Positions 48,921 to 56,786 of a stretch of 64,000 nucleotides of DNA are shown here, piece after piece. The position numbers were made by a program, and so were the translations under genes. This DNA comes from an uncultured Lachnospiraceae bacterium (GTDB taxonomy: Bacteria > Bacillota > Clostridia > Lachnospirales > Lachnospiraceae): contig CAJTOL010000001.1 of assembly GCA_910577645.1 (NCBI GenBank), positions 1 through 64,000 of the forward strand, read 5' to 3'. Positions within the stretch are counted from its first letter, which is position 1. Each line of letters begins with the position of its first letter. The notes under the pieces were generated by a model. It was not told the DNA's origin and did no database searches. It saw only the letters and a program-made list of their open reading frames with translations.

Positions 48921-50098
48921 GAAATCCGTTATCAGATACCATAGTTCAGATTCCGCCTTCCGGAATCCGAAAATTTTTTGACATTGTCAGCGAGATGAAA
49001 GATGCCATTTCCCTGGGCGTAGGCGAGCCGGATTTTGATACGCCCTGGCATATCAGGGAGGAAGGCATTTATTCTCTGGAGAGAGGGCGTACCTTCTATA
49101 CCTCTAATGCAGGCCTTAAGGAGCTGAAGGAAGAGATTTCCCGGTATATTAAGCGGCGCTGTAATGTGCTTTATGATTATGCCGGTGAGGTTATGGTTAC
49201 CGTAGGCGGCAGTGAGGCAATTGATATTGCTCTGCGGGCCATGATTAATCCGGGAGCCGGCGAGGAGGTGCTGATCCCTCAGCCCAGCTATGTTTCGTAC
49301 GTTCCGTGTACGATTCTGGCAGGAGGCGTTCCGGTGGTAATTGAACTGGAAGCCAAAGATGAATTCCGGCTGACGCCGGAAAAGCTTTTAGAAAAGCTTA
49401 CCCCCAACACAAAAATTCTGATTCTGCCTTTTCCCAATAATCCTACAGGCGCTATTATGGAAAAGGAAGATCTGGAAGCCATTGCAAAGATTATTATTGA
49501 GAAAGATTTATTTGTAATTTCGGATGAGATTTATTCAGAGCTTACATACAAAGGGAACCATATTACCATTGCCTCCCTGCCGGGGATGAAGGAGAGGACG
49601 GTTCTGATTAACGGGTTTTCCAAGGCATTTGCCATGACGGGATGGCGTCTGGGCTACGCCTGCGCGCCGGAGCTGATTTTAACCCAGATGCTGAAAATCC
49701 ATCAGTTTGCCATTATGTGTGCGCCTACCACCAGCCAATATGCAGGGGTGGATGCACTGCGTAACAGTGACGAGGATGTAAAAAATATGAGGGAGGCTTA
49801 TAACCAGCGCCGCCGCTATCTGATGCATGCTTTCCGGGAGATGGGGCTGGAGTGTTTTGAGCCTTACGGCGCATTTTACACCTTTCCCTGTATTAAGCGG
49901 TTTGGCATGAGCTCCGATGAATTTGCCACCCGCCTGCTTCAGGAGGAAAAGGTGGCAGTAGTTCCGGGAACTGCCTTTGGCGACTGCGGAGAAGGATACC
50001 TGCGGATTTCTTATGCCTATTCCCTGGAGGATTTAAAGAAGGCGCTGGAGCGGATTAAACGGTTTGTGGTTCGGCTGGACGGAGAGACGGCCTTATGA
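48917..50098 (+). CDS. PLP-dependent aminotransferase, class I/II
   Basis: Transaminase of the aspartate-aminotransferase fold, 393 residues. It begins with SDTIVQIPPSGIRKFFDIVS and ISLGVGEPDFDTPWHIRE; the PLP phosphate loop is VTVGGSEAIDIALRA, then FPNNPTGAIM and SDEIYSELTY. The Schiff-base lysine lies in INGFSKAFAMTGWRLGYA, and the substrate-carboxylate Arg in GYLRISYAYS. PatA-like aromatic or N-acetyl-LL-diaminopimelate specificity cannot be separated here. It is coupled to the Lrp gene before and trmL after, each by ATGA-type overlap. Confidence 0.93.
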   Translation: MRNPLSDTIVQIPPSGIRKFFDIVSEMKDAISLGVGEPDFDTPWHIREEGIYSLERGRTFYTSNAGLKELKEEISRYIKRRCNVLYDYAGEVMVTVGGSEAIDIALRAMINPGAGEEVLIPQPSYVSYVPCTILAGGVPVVIELEAKDEFRLTPEKLLEKLTPNTKILILPFPNNPTGAIMEKEDLEAIAKIIIEKDLFVISDEIYSELTYKGNHITIASLPGMKERTVLINGFSKAFAMTGWRLGYACAPELILTQMLKIHQFAIMCAPTTSQYAGVDALRNSDEDVKNMREAYNQRRRYLMHAFREMGLECFEPYGAFYTFPCIKRFGMSSDEFATRLLQEEKVAVVPGTAFGDCGEGYLRISYAYSLEDLKKALERIKRFVVRLDGETAL

Positions 50099-50589
50099 TG
50101 AACATTGTGCTGTATGAGCCGGAGATGCCGGCCAATACCGGCAATATTGGCCGAACCTGTGTGGCTACCAATACCAGATTACATTTAATTGAACCCCTGG
50201 GATTTAAGATTAACGAGAAGCAGTTAAAACGGGCCGGACTGGATTACTGGGACAAGCTGGATGTGACGGTTTACAGCGACTTTCAGGAGTTTTTGGCCGG
50301 GAACCCGGGAGCCAAGATCTATATGGCTACCACCAAAGCCCCCAATATGTATACAGAGGTTCGCTATGAGCCGGACTGCTACATTATGCTGGGGCCAGAG
50401 AGCCGGGGAATTCCGGAAGAAATCCTGGTAGATTATCAGGAAACCTGTGTGAGAATCCCTATGTGGGGAGATATCCGCTCTCTGAATTTATCCAACTCAG
50501 CCGCCATCATCCTTTATGAGGCTCTGAGGCAGAACGGGTTTGAAAAGATGACCATAGAAGGGCATTTGACCCGGTTGGATTGGAAATGA
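50095..50589 (+). CDS. trmL: tRNA (cytidine(34)-2'-O)-methyltransferase
   Basis: SPOUT-fold enzyme that methylates the wobble ribose of tRNA-Leu. 164 residues. It opens MMNIVLYEPEMPANTGNIGRT, with the knot motifs IMLGPESRGIPEEIL and IPMWGDIRSLNLSNSAAIIL. The start overlaps the aminotransferase stop (TTATGATGA). It is the last core gene before the accessory island. Confidence 0.95.
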   Translation: MMNIVLYEPEMPANTGNIGRTCVATNTRLHLIEPLGFKINEKQLKRAGLDYWDKLDVTVYSDFQEFLAGNPGAKIYMATTKAPNMYTEVRYEPDCYIMLGPESRGIPEEILVDYQETCVRIPMWGDIRSLNLSNSAAIILYEALRQNGFEKMTIEGHLTRLDWK

Positions 50590-50628
50590 GAGAAATCCTG
50601 AAACAGGTACCTTTGTCCACTGAGGGTA

Positions 50629-50657
50629 TTGTAAAATTTAATCAAGAAGTGTATAAT
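50629..50657 (+). promoter_or_regulatory. Sigma-A promoter of the toxin-antitoxin pair
   Basis: TTGTAA (50629-50634), a 17-nt spacer and TATAAT (50652-50657). Confidence 0.7.
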
Positions 50658-50673
50658 TATATCGAAATTATAC
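50651..50673. promoter_or_regulatory. Palindromic operator over the toxin-antitoxin -10 box
   Basis: GTATAATT and AATTATAC form a perfect 8-bp inverted repeat with a 7-nt centre, covering the -10 element. This is the expected place for autorepression by a Phd-type antitoxin. Confidence 0.65.
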
Positions 50674-50688
50674 ATGGATGGAGTGGTG

Positions 50689-50955
50689 ATGATGAATATA
50701 CGTTCTTCTGCTGACTTAAGAAATCAGTATAAAGAAATATCGGAATTAGCCAGAGTATCGGGAGAGCCTGTTTATATTACGATCAATGGTGCCGGAGATG
50801 GTGTATTTATGAGTTTGGAGGCATTTGAGCAGAGAGAAGAACTGCTGCTGATGAGAAGCAGGGTGTTGGCTGCGGAGAACGCCAGGCTCCGTGGAGCAAA
50901 GAATTATACGCAGGAAGAACTGGATGAAAGGTTTAAGAAAAGATATGAGGATTGA
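50689..50955 (+). CDS. Type II antitoxin, Phd/YefM family
   Basis: Neutralises the following toxin and represses the operon. 88 residues from ATG at 50689 (GGAG upstream). The N-terminal Phd fold is MNIRSSADLRNQYKEISELA, with PVYITINGAGDGVFMSLEAFE. The C-terminal part is a charged helix (LMRSRVLAAENARLRGAKNY) ending DERFKKRYED, which would wrap the toxin. It overlaps the toxin gene by 11 nt. Confidence 0.88.
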   Translation: MMNIRSSADLRNQYKEISELARVSGEPVYITINGAGDGVFMSLEAFEQREELLLMRSRVLAAENARLRGAKNYTQEELDERFKKRYED

Positions 50956-51280
50956 ATATCTGGAAGCCGCAGTTTCTGATCTGGACAATATTATGGACTA
51001 CTATTTTGATCAGTTTGGGATTGAAAGCGCTATGAAAGTGTATGGGCAGATTAAAGGGAGTATTTCGCATCTGGCAGAGCATACGAATCTGGGAGTTCCG
51101 TCTAAGGATCAGCTATTAAGGCGGCTGGGATATCGGGAGTTGTATTCCGGGCGATTTGTTGCTGTTTACCGTAGAGAGGATGAAATCATTTATATTTACC
51201 ATATTGCAGATACGCAGAGAGATTATCCGAATTTGTTTAAAGAAGGGAAAAAATCAAAGACTAATATGTCGGATATGTAA
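50945..51280 (+). CDS. Type II toxin, RelE/ParE family
   Basis: 111 residues, beginning MRIEYLEAAVSDLDNIMDYY, followed by the ParE/RelE beta core (GYRELYSGRFVAVYRREDEI, IYIYHIADTQRDYP). The ParE-like two-helix N-terminus suggests gyrase or ribosome targeting, but which one cannot be told. The start ATG at 50945 lies inside the antitoxin gene. Antitoxin first and an 11-nt overlap are typical of an active pair. Confidence 0.88.
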   Translation: MRIEYLEAAVSDLDNIMDYYFDQFGIESAMKVYGQIKGSISHLAEHTNLGVPSKDQLLRRLGYRELYSGRFVAVYRREDEIIYIYHIADTQRDYPNLFKEGKKSKTNMSDM

Positions 51281-51784
51281 CTTTATTAAATCCCATCATA
51301 ATTTATTTGTATTCTGAGTAAAGGCAAAGAAGCATAAATAGATTCTTATACAACAATTAGAGATAAAAAATCTTTGCCAACTAAAAAATTGGTACGGGAG
51401 TTGGTAAAAGCTTTTACCAACTTTTAAGGGGCGAAGTTTGCAGGGTTTTTATAGTATGGGGAAGGGGGGGCTTACCTACCACCAGAAAAGAAAAACGACT
51501 TGTTGGGGCAATTTGGGCAGGGGTTGGGGATCGGACAGGATGGATTTTAAGATTGCAGTGGAGCTGGGTGACGCATACAAATATCAGAAACGTGAAAACT
51601 AAAAGGAAATAATTTTATTGACTTTGCATATGGACTGGCAGGGCGGTTTTGTTTATGTTGGTTGGAAAAAGGAGCGAAATGAAAACTCCCTTTTTAGATC
51701 GGTGTTGCCAAAAGCCGCTTCGTCAAAATATACAAAGCGGGCCGTCACCTGTTGATGGATGACTGCCTGATAAACAGGAATTTA
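51281..51784. other. 504-bp gene-poor stretch after the toxin gene
   Basis: Contains an 8-bp inverted repeat GGCAAAGA/TCTTTGCC (51323-51330 and 51371-51378), a 24-bp perfect palindrome (51399-51422), a run of seven G near 51465, a 20-codon ORF tail (MDFKIAVELGDAYKYQKREN, ATG at 51540) without a ribosome site, and a 27-codon ORF at 51679-51762 (MKTPFLDRCCQKPLRQNIQS...) with AAGGAG before it. None can be assigned. It reads as mobile-element debris. Confidence 0.5.
51399..51422. repeat. 24-bp perfect palindrome with no loop
   Basis: AGTTGGTAAAAG followed directly by its exact complement CTTTTACCAACT, then TTTTAA. CCAACTAAAAAATTGG just upstream repeats part of it. It could act as a weak terminator for the toxin-antitoxin unit or as a binding or recombination site. 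Confidence 0.7.
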
Positions 51785-52009
51785 TCACTCTAACTTCTCA
51801 CCACAGAATTGGCAATAATCTGCTTCATTTCGGCCTAACTGCTTTCCGCAATGAGGGCATTTATTATACAGAAAATGAGGAACAAGACAGGAACACATCA
51901 CAACAGCTCCGATAATACAGAATGGCTCCCATATATATGCCAAAAGCATAATAAAAAATCCCGTAATCATAAACGTATTTTTTAGTTTTCGGGCTTTCTT
52001 TATCGTCAT
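51785..52009 (-). CDS. Small membrane protein with C-terminal zinc ribbon (74 residues)
   Basis: Basic N-terminus (MTIKKARKLKNTF), two hydrophobic stretches (MITGFFIMLLAYIWEPF and CIIGAVVMCSCLVPHFL), and a zinc-ribbon CPHCGKQLG ... YCQFCGEKLE with four cysteines in CxxC pairs. The start is ATG at 52009 behind TAGGAGGAGAGG. Further upstream codons lie before this ribosome site and are unlikely to be translated. Such proteins are common accessory genes in Lachnospiraceae; function unknown. Confidence 0.75.
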   Translation of the reverse strand: MTIKKARKLKNTFMITGFFIMLLAYIWEPFCIIGAVVMCSCLVPHFLYNKCPHCGKQLGRNEADYCQFCGEKLE

Positions 52010-52140
52010 TTCCTCTCCTCCTAGTATAAATCCGATTGTTGACCCTATTATAGCATTGGACTCCTGCTGCTTCAATGTGCTTTTATGAAAATCGCCGAAG
52101 TTATATCCCAACAACACTTTTCTTAAAAGGGACAATGAAA

Positions 52141-52431
52141 ATGGACAGAGAAGAGATTTATGAGATGGTGTTCCAGGAGATGATGGAGACAGCAGTGCGT
52201 GAGCGTAACGAACATTCGCCGGAGGACCAGGGGCTGCAGGATAAGGTGGCCAGGCTGAGCAAAGAGAAGCAGGAGAAGATAAAAGACCTGCCGGAAGATG
52301 TGAAGAAGGCCATCACGGATTATGATTTGCTTTTGGGAGAGAGACGATCATATTGGATTTGTAGAGTCACGGTGTTGGTGTTTATCTTTTCTTTTTTCAA
52401 AAGGGTGTATACTGCCTGGCCTTTTGTGTAA
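52141..52431 (+). pseudogene. Truncated mobile-element protein whose 3' end runs into antisense DNA
   Basis: The first ~67 residues (MDREEIYEMVFQEMMETAVR, KVARLSKEKQEKIKDLPEDV, ITDYDLLLGE) look like an intact acidic helical protein of the small DUF type carried on Lachnospiraceae mobile elements. I cannot name it firmly. The last ~29 residues (SYWICRVTVLVFIFSFFKR...) are simply the antisense of the PBECR4 gene end that overlaps it. A junction near 52345 therefore seems to have cut off the true C-terminus. Confidence 0.55.
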
Positions 52432-53035
52432 TCCTTCTCCTCTTTTGGAAAAGAGGAAAGGCAGAAAAAATTACCTGCCTCGTCTTTTTTGTCGAGGAAG
52501 ATATACACATCGGTATGTTCATGTGGTATAGAAAGCAGATATTCAGCCTCGATAAGAGAAAAAGCCTGAAGCTTTCGGTTATAGCGGAAGATCAGGTCAT
52601 TTTTATCGAATAGCTCTTCGATCTTTTGAAAAGAATCCAGCCGTTTCTGGATGCTGCAGAAATAACGGCTCTTCTTTACATCATCTAAAGTGATCTGGCC
52701 GGAAAGGATCTGTGAAAATACTTTTCCCGGTTGGCTCTGGAAAGACGCAGATCGTGCAGCTTATGTAGTCCTACAAGGTGATGAAATTCTACAGCCTCAA
52801 AGCTGACAGTAAGATCCACGGATTGTCTCTTTCGTCCAATGATGATATGATATTTCACAGGAAGTAGATTTTCAAATGCTTTTGCACAGGTCAGTAATCC
52901 ATCTATGAAGAAATCCTCCGTAAAAGAAAACCGTCCTGACAGTACAGGACGGTCTCTGAGCATTTTCTTTCGGCTTATGCCTACTCCGGCTTGAGGTTTC
53001 GCTGCACAACCCCTCTTGAAAGCTCCGCATAACAA
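52320..53035 (-). pseudogene. PBECR4-domain nuclease-like protein, broken by a -1 nt frameshift
   Basis: The first frame (from about 53035, or ATG at 52963) encodes LTCAKAFENLLPVKYHIIIG, RKRQSVDLTVSFEAVEFHHL and VGLHKLHDLRLSRANREK, then shifts into a stop at 52685. The other frame continues FSQILSGQITLDDVKKSRYF, KRLDSFQKIEELFDKNDLIF, FLDKKDEAGNFFCLSSFPKE and KDYTKGQAVYTLLKKEKIN to 52320. One missing base near 52722, after GAAAAG, explains it. The rejoined protein matches the PBECR4 type (phage/element-associated Barnase-EndoU-ColicinE5/D-RelE-like). Either a pseudogene or a sequencing error. Confidence 0.7.
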
Positions 53036-53200
53036 GGATATCCGGTACGCTGTTATGCTTCATCGCTTGGACAGACACACGATGTTGCCTATCTGATACT
53101 ATTATTATATGGATTTAAAGGAAATATGTCAATGAAAATTTAAAAATCAGTCATCAGTTCGGAGAGTGCTATGCTCTCTGATTTTATTTCCAGGAGAGGG

Positions 53201-54305
53201 ATGGCAAAACTGATCTTCACCAGCCGCTACATCCGTAATGCTCCGCCAGAACATCTGCAGAACTATGTGCGCTACATCAGCACCCGTGAAGGTGTGGAGA
53301 AGGTGGATGAAAGCAAAAAGAATCTTCCAGTTACTTCTGCACAGAAAAATCTGCTCCGGCAGCTCCTGAAAGATATGCCGGAGTCCAAAGACATGCTGGA
53401 GTATGAGGACTACCGTAAACACCCTACCATCGGCAATGCCTCCGAATTCATCACCCAGGCACTGGAGCGAAACCTGGACATGGCAGCGATGAAAGAAAAC
53501 TATGTGGATTACCTGGCAAACCGCCCCCCGCGTGGAGCGGATGTGAAACATCTGGTGGATCAGATCGTAGATGAACTGGCAAAGGATCCAACGGTTGCAA
53601 AAGCCTACCAGGCATGGGGCGAATGGCAGACTCAGATCCTGATGACCTATTCCCCAAAGGCTCCGCCACTTCCGCCGCTGTCCGGTCAGAAACAATTGAA
53701 AAGTATCAAGAACATGGTGATCGCCATTTTTGTATGAAACTTCCATGCAGGGGAATGACCACACTCGAATCCGCCTGGATGAGTTAGAAGAAACAATTTC
53801 GGATGAGGGGGAAGCGGAAGCAGCTTCTGCAGACACGGAAGACAGGATCGTTGTGACAAATACAGAAGATCCCCTGCCGGAACCGGAAATGCCGTTTTAC
53901 GAAGAAGGAGAGAATGGGTCGCAAAAGAAGAATGGAACAAGCGCTACAAACTGGCCCGCAGCTATCTGTATGGGAGCGAAAGGATCCCGCAGGACTTTGC
54001 GGAAGCCATGCGTCTGTTTTCGCTGGAAGCAGATTCAGGGAATGAGCTTCCATGTATGACCAAGGCCGGATGTGGGCAGACGGCCTTGGGGTGGAGGCGG
54101 ATCCGGATACGGCACAGGAATGGTACCGGAAAGAAAAAAGACGTACCTGCAGTACCGGATCGAGAGGATCAGCTGAAGAGAAACTGCTCATAGGAAGCTA
54201 CAAAGGAGCATTTCCCCATATCGGGGAGGCCTGCTTTCAGGCAGAGGCGGAAAAAACTGTGGTAATTATTATAAGGCATTTCAAAAAGCCTGTGAGTTTG
54301 AAAGG
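53201..54305 (+). pseudogene. Decayed MobP3/MobL-type relaxase with Sel1 repeats
   Basis: The start ATG at 53201 (GGAGAGGG) gives MAKLIFTSRYIRN, YVRYISTREGVEKVDESKKN, MLEYEDYRKHPTIGNASEFI and ENYVDYLANRP, the N-terminus of a MobP3-type relaxase. It then jumps to VDQIVDELAKDPTVAKAYQA and SGQKQLKSIKNMVI from the far side of the relaxase domain. The HUH metal-binding segment (HxHxH region) is lost by deletion. Later frames hold a Sel1-repeat region (KLARSYLYGSERIPQDFAEA, QGRMWADGLGVEADPDTAQE) broken by at least two frameshifts near 53720 and 54050. Nonfunctional remnant of a conjugative or mobilisable element. Confidence 0.75.
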
Positions 54306-54415
54306 ATAAAGTTCCTGACTGAAATGCTTTGATGGATGATGCGTTTGAAATATTGGGGCGAGCCCAATTTGAATTTGTTCTGCCTGCCAATAGCTATAAC
54401 GGCATGGATGGACGC
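54306..54415 (+). other. Unassigned remnant after the relaxase pseudogene
   Basis: ATG at 54332 opens a frame (MDDAFEILGRAQFEFVLPAN...) that runs through the terminator hairpin. It has no ribosome site and no family I recognise. Probably the last scrap of the element. Confidence 0.25.
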
Positions 54416-54466
54416 AGAGCCGATAACGCACAGATGAAAATGTGGTTATCGGCTCTGTAACTTTTT
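54416..54466 (+). terminator. Rho-independent terminator at the end of the island
   Basis: A 12-bp perfect stem (AGAGCCGATAAC/GTTATCGGCTCT) with a 17-nt loop, then GTAACTTTTTT. It points along the plus strand, away from the relaxase remnant and toward the converging FAD gene. Confidence 0.85.
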
Positions 54467-54484
54467 TACAGGGTAATCTTATTC

Positions 54485-55891
54485 TTAGGTATAATGCTTT
54501 TTCAAAATACTCCGCGCCACACTGATACCATTGGCAGATGCCTGCTGAAGGCCTCTGGTAACGGAAGCGCCATCCCCGATAGCGCGAAGGCCGCTAATAC
54601 TGGTCTCAAAGTCTGTATTGACAACAACTTTATTCGAGTAGAATTTTACCTCTACGCCGTAAAGCAAAGTCTCGTCACTGGCAATACCAGGGGTAACTTT
54701 ATCAAGGGCCAGCAGCATTTCCTTGATGTCCACCATAATTCGATGAGGGAATACCAGAGACAGATCTCCGGGGACTGCATCCTTTAAGGTGGGAATCAGA
54801 TTGTTGCGGCACAAACGCTCTTCTGTAGTACGGCGGCCTCTCTGGAAATCCCCAAAGGTCTGAACCAGAATTTTGCCGTCACAGAGCATATTGCTTAGCT
54901 GGGCAATGTGTTTGCCGTACTCAATGGGAGTTTTAAAGGGCTTGGTAAAGTTTTTGGATACCAGCAAGGCAAAGTTGGTGTTGCGTGTCTTGTATTCCTG
55001 GGATTTGTAGGCATGGCCGTTTACTACTGCAAGGCCGTTTTCATAATACTCCGTAGCCACCTCCCCGGAAGGGTTGGTACAGAAGGTACGCACCTTATCG
55101 TCAAAAGTAGGGGTATAGTATACCAGCTTTGCTTCATATAGATTTTTATTTAAAAATTCCATAATCTCGTCCCGGACTTCCACCCGAACCCCGATATCTA
55201 CGGTGCCTACCTGGGTTTCGATGTCATGTTCGCCGCAGATATGGCTGAACCAGTCGGAACCTTCCCGTCCGATGGCGGCTACAATCTCCGGCGCGGTGAA
55301 GGTGTCATCCTTATCGGTTACTACGCCGACAGCCTGCCCGTTTTCAATGAGGATATTTTTCACCATGGTATTAAATTCCATGTGAACACCCTGGGCCAGC
55401 AAATGTTCCTGAAGGCGGGTATAGATTTTGTAGCCTTCCTCCGTTCCCAGATGGCGGATGGGACATTCAATCAACTTTAAGTTGGCCTGAATAGCTTTAC
55501 GGCGGATTTCCTCAATTTCTTTCTGCTTATCCACACCATATACATTGGTGTCTGCGCCGAATTTCAGATAAATATTATCGGACTCCTGAATCAGCATAGT
55601 GGCCTGTTCATATCCTAAGATGTCCGGCAGATGCCCGCCTACATCCGGGGAAAGAGAGAGCTTACCATCAGAAAAAGCGCCTGCGCCTGCAAAGCCTGTG
55701 GTAATAGAACAGGGCTTGCAGCCCACACAGACCTTGGTCTTGCGTTTTGGGCAGACCCGTTTTTCAATAGGACGGCCTTTTTCAATCATAAGAATCTTTA
55801 AATCGGGTTTCTTTTCAATCAGCTCATAGGCACAAAAAATACCAGAAGGGCCGGCTCCGATAATGATTACGTCAAAATTAGTCTGGCTCAT
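54485..55891 (-). CDS. FAD-dependent dehydrogenase (NAD(P)/FAD oxidoreductase)
   Basis: Flavoprotein of the large uncharacterised FAD-dependent dehydrogenase group common in Firmicutes. 468 residues from ATG at 55891 (AAAGGAG 9 nt before it); a GTG at 55912 would include the ribosome site. FAD-binding GxGxxG is FDVIIIGAGPSGIFCAYELI at 5-24. A cysteine cluster CPKRKTKVCVGCKPCSI follows near 52-68, then FAGAGAFSDGKLSLSP. The C-terminal FAD contact is LRAIGDGASVTRGLQQASAN. Substrate unknown. It stands alone, converging with the island. Confidence 0.88.
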   Translation of the reverse strand: MSQTNFDVIIIGAGPSGIFCAYELIEKKPDLKILMIEKGRPIEKRVCPKRKTKVCVGCKPCSITTGFAGAGAFSDGKLSLSPDVGGHLPDILGYEQATMLIQESDNIYLKFGADTNVYGVDKQKEIEEIRRKAIQANLKLIECPIRHLGTEEGYKIYTRLQEHLLAQGVHMEFNTMVKNILIENGQAVGVVTDKDDTFTAPEIVAAIGREGSDWFSHICGEHDIETQVGTVDIGVRVEVRDEIMEFLNKNLYEAKLVYYTPTFDDKVRTFCTNPSGEVATEYYENGLAVVNGHAYKSQEYKTRNTNFALLVSKNFTKPFKTPIEYGKHIAQLSNMLCDGKILVQTFGDFQRGRRTTEERLCRNNLIPTLKDAVPGDLSLVFPHRIMVDIKEMLLALDKVTPGIASDETLLYGVEVKFYSNKVVVNTDFETSISGLRAIGDGASVTRGLQQASANGISVARSILKKHYT

Positions 55892-55951
55892 AAATAACAA
55901 CTCCTTTCCCACTAAAGTATAACATAGATAAAAGGGTGGCGCAATGAAAGA

Positions 55952-56494
55952 TTAGCAATCAGCCTTTTCCGCCGGAAACCGATGCCGGAACCCGGTCAGA
56001 GGCTTTGCCAGCAGCGGGTACAGCACGCAGGCGATCACCAATCCGCTGACGCCCTGAATCAGATTAGCCGGTACACTGACGGCGGCCCCGGCGGCGCCGT
56101 AGAGAAGGGACTCACTGAGAAAATATCCTCCGGCCACCAGAACGATATCAAGGATACCGCCGCCGATGACAGAAGGCCAGGGAGATGAGAACCTTTTTCC
56201 CAGAAACGAAACCAGACAACTGGTGAAAAAGGCGATGAGTCCCTTAATTACCAGGGTAATAGGCACATAAATAAAATAACCGCCCAGGAGATCCGCCAGG
56301 CAGGAGCCAATACCTGCTGCCAGAAAGGCCCAGCCCGGAGATAGAAACAGTCCGCATAAAATCACCACCCCGTCTCCCGGATGGACATATCCTCCAGTAC
56401 CCGGCGTGGGAATTCGGATGGACATAGTGGCAGTACAGGTCAGCGCTGCAAAAAGCGCAGCGATAACCAGCTTTTTAGTGTGTGTATATTTCAT
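55952..56494 (-). CDS. ECF transporter S component
   Basis: Substrate-binding membrane subunit of an energy-coupling-factor vitamin importer, using EcfA/A'/T encoded elsewhere. 180 residues, about six helices: LVIAALFAALTCTATMSIRI, GYVHPGDGVVILCGLFLSPG (the typical ECF S signature), GSCLADLLGGYFIYVPITLV, IKGLIAFFTSCLV, and NLIQGVSGLVIACVLYPLLA. The substrate is not evident; a pyridoxine or thiamine-precursor type is possible. No riboswitch was recognised upstream. AGGAGGTAAAAA precedes the ATG. Confidence 0.9.
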   Translation of the reverse strand: MKYTHTKKLVIAALFAALTCTATMSIRIPTPGTGGYVHPGDGVVILCGLFLSPGWAFLAAGIGSCLADLLGGYFIYVPITLVIKGLIAFFTSCLVSFLGKRFSSPWPSVIGGGILDIVLVAGGYFLSESLLYGAAGAAVSVPANLIQGVSGLVIACVLYPLLAKPLTGFRHRFPAEKADC

Positions 56495-56786
56495 AATTTT
56501 TTACCTCCTGCCGCTTACTATAACAAATGAGTGGGATGATTAAAATATCCAGTTTAGTAAATATAAACCAGTCCAGATAAAGCAGGGAAAAACCAGCCTT
56601 TAAATAGACCTTGACATTACGGGACTTACTGGTATACAAAATGGCTAAAATAGGATATACTATACGAAAGAAACAAAACAGGAACCAAGCTAAGCGTTAG
56701 ACCCCTGTGCAGGCGGTTTAGCGCTTTTGTGGCGTGCCCGGATTCCGGGCGGGAAATAGAAGGAGAAGAGTAAGGAGGAAATTGAC
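56495..56786. other. Divergent region between the ECF gene and pth
   Basis: Holds the pth promoter, a second TATACT-like element near 56660, an inverted repeat GCTAA/TTAGC around 56689-56725 and a GCCCGG/CCGGGC hairpin near 56738-56752. These could be a structured pth leader. No known riboswitch pattern was recognised for either gene. Confidence 0.4.
56611..56638 (+). promoter_or_regulatory. Promoter of pth-mfd
   Basis: Consensus TTGACA (56611-56616), a 16-nt spacer and TATACA (56633-56638). The implied leader is about 140 nt. Confidence 0.6.

Noticed and set aside
53147..53836. 229-codon minus-strand frame in the island
   Set aside because: Antisense to the relaxase remnant, whose plus-strand frame has recognisable family segments; composition looks like a shadow.
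56495..56786. Vitamin riboswitch before the ECF gene
   Set aside because: No TPP, FMN, cobalamin or similar core pattern could be recognised on the minus strand.
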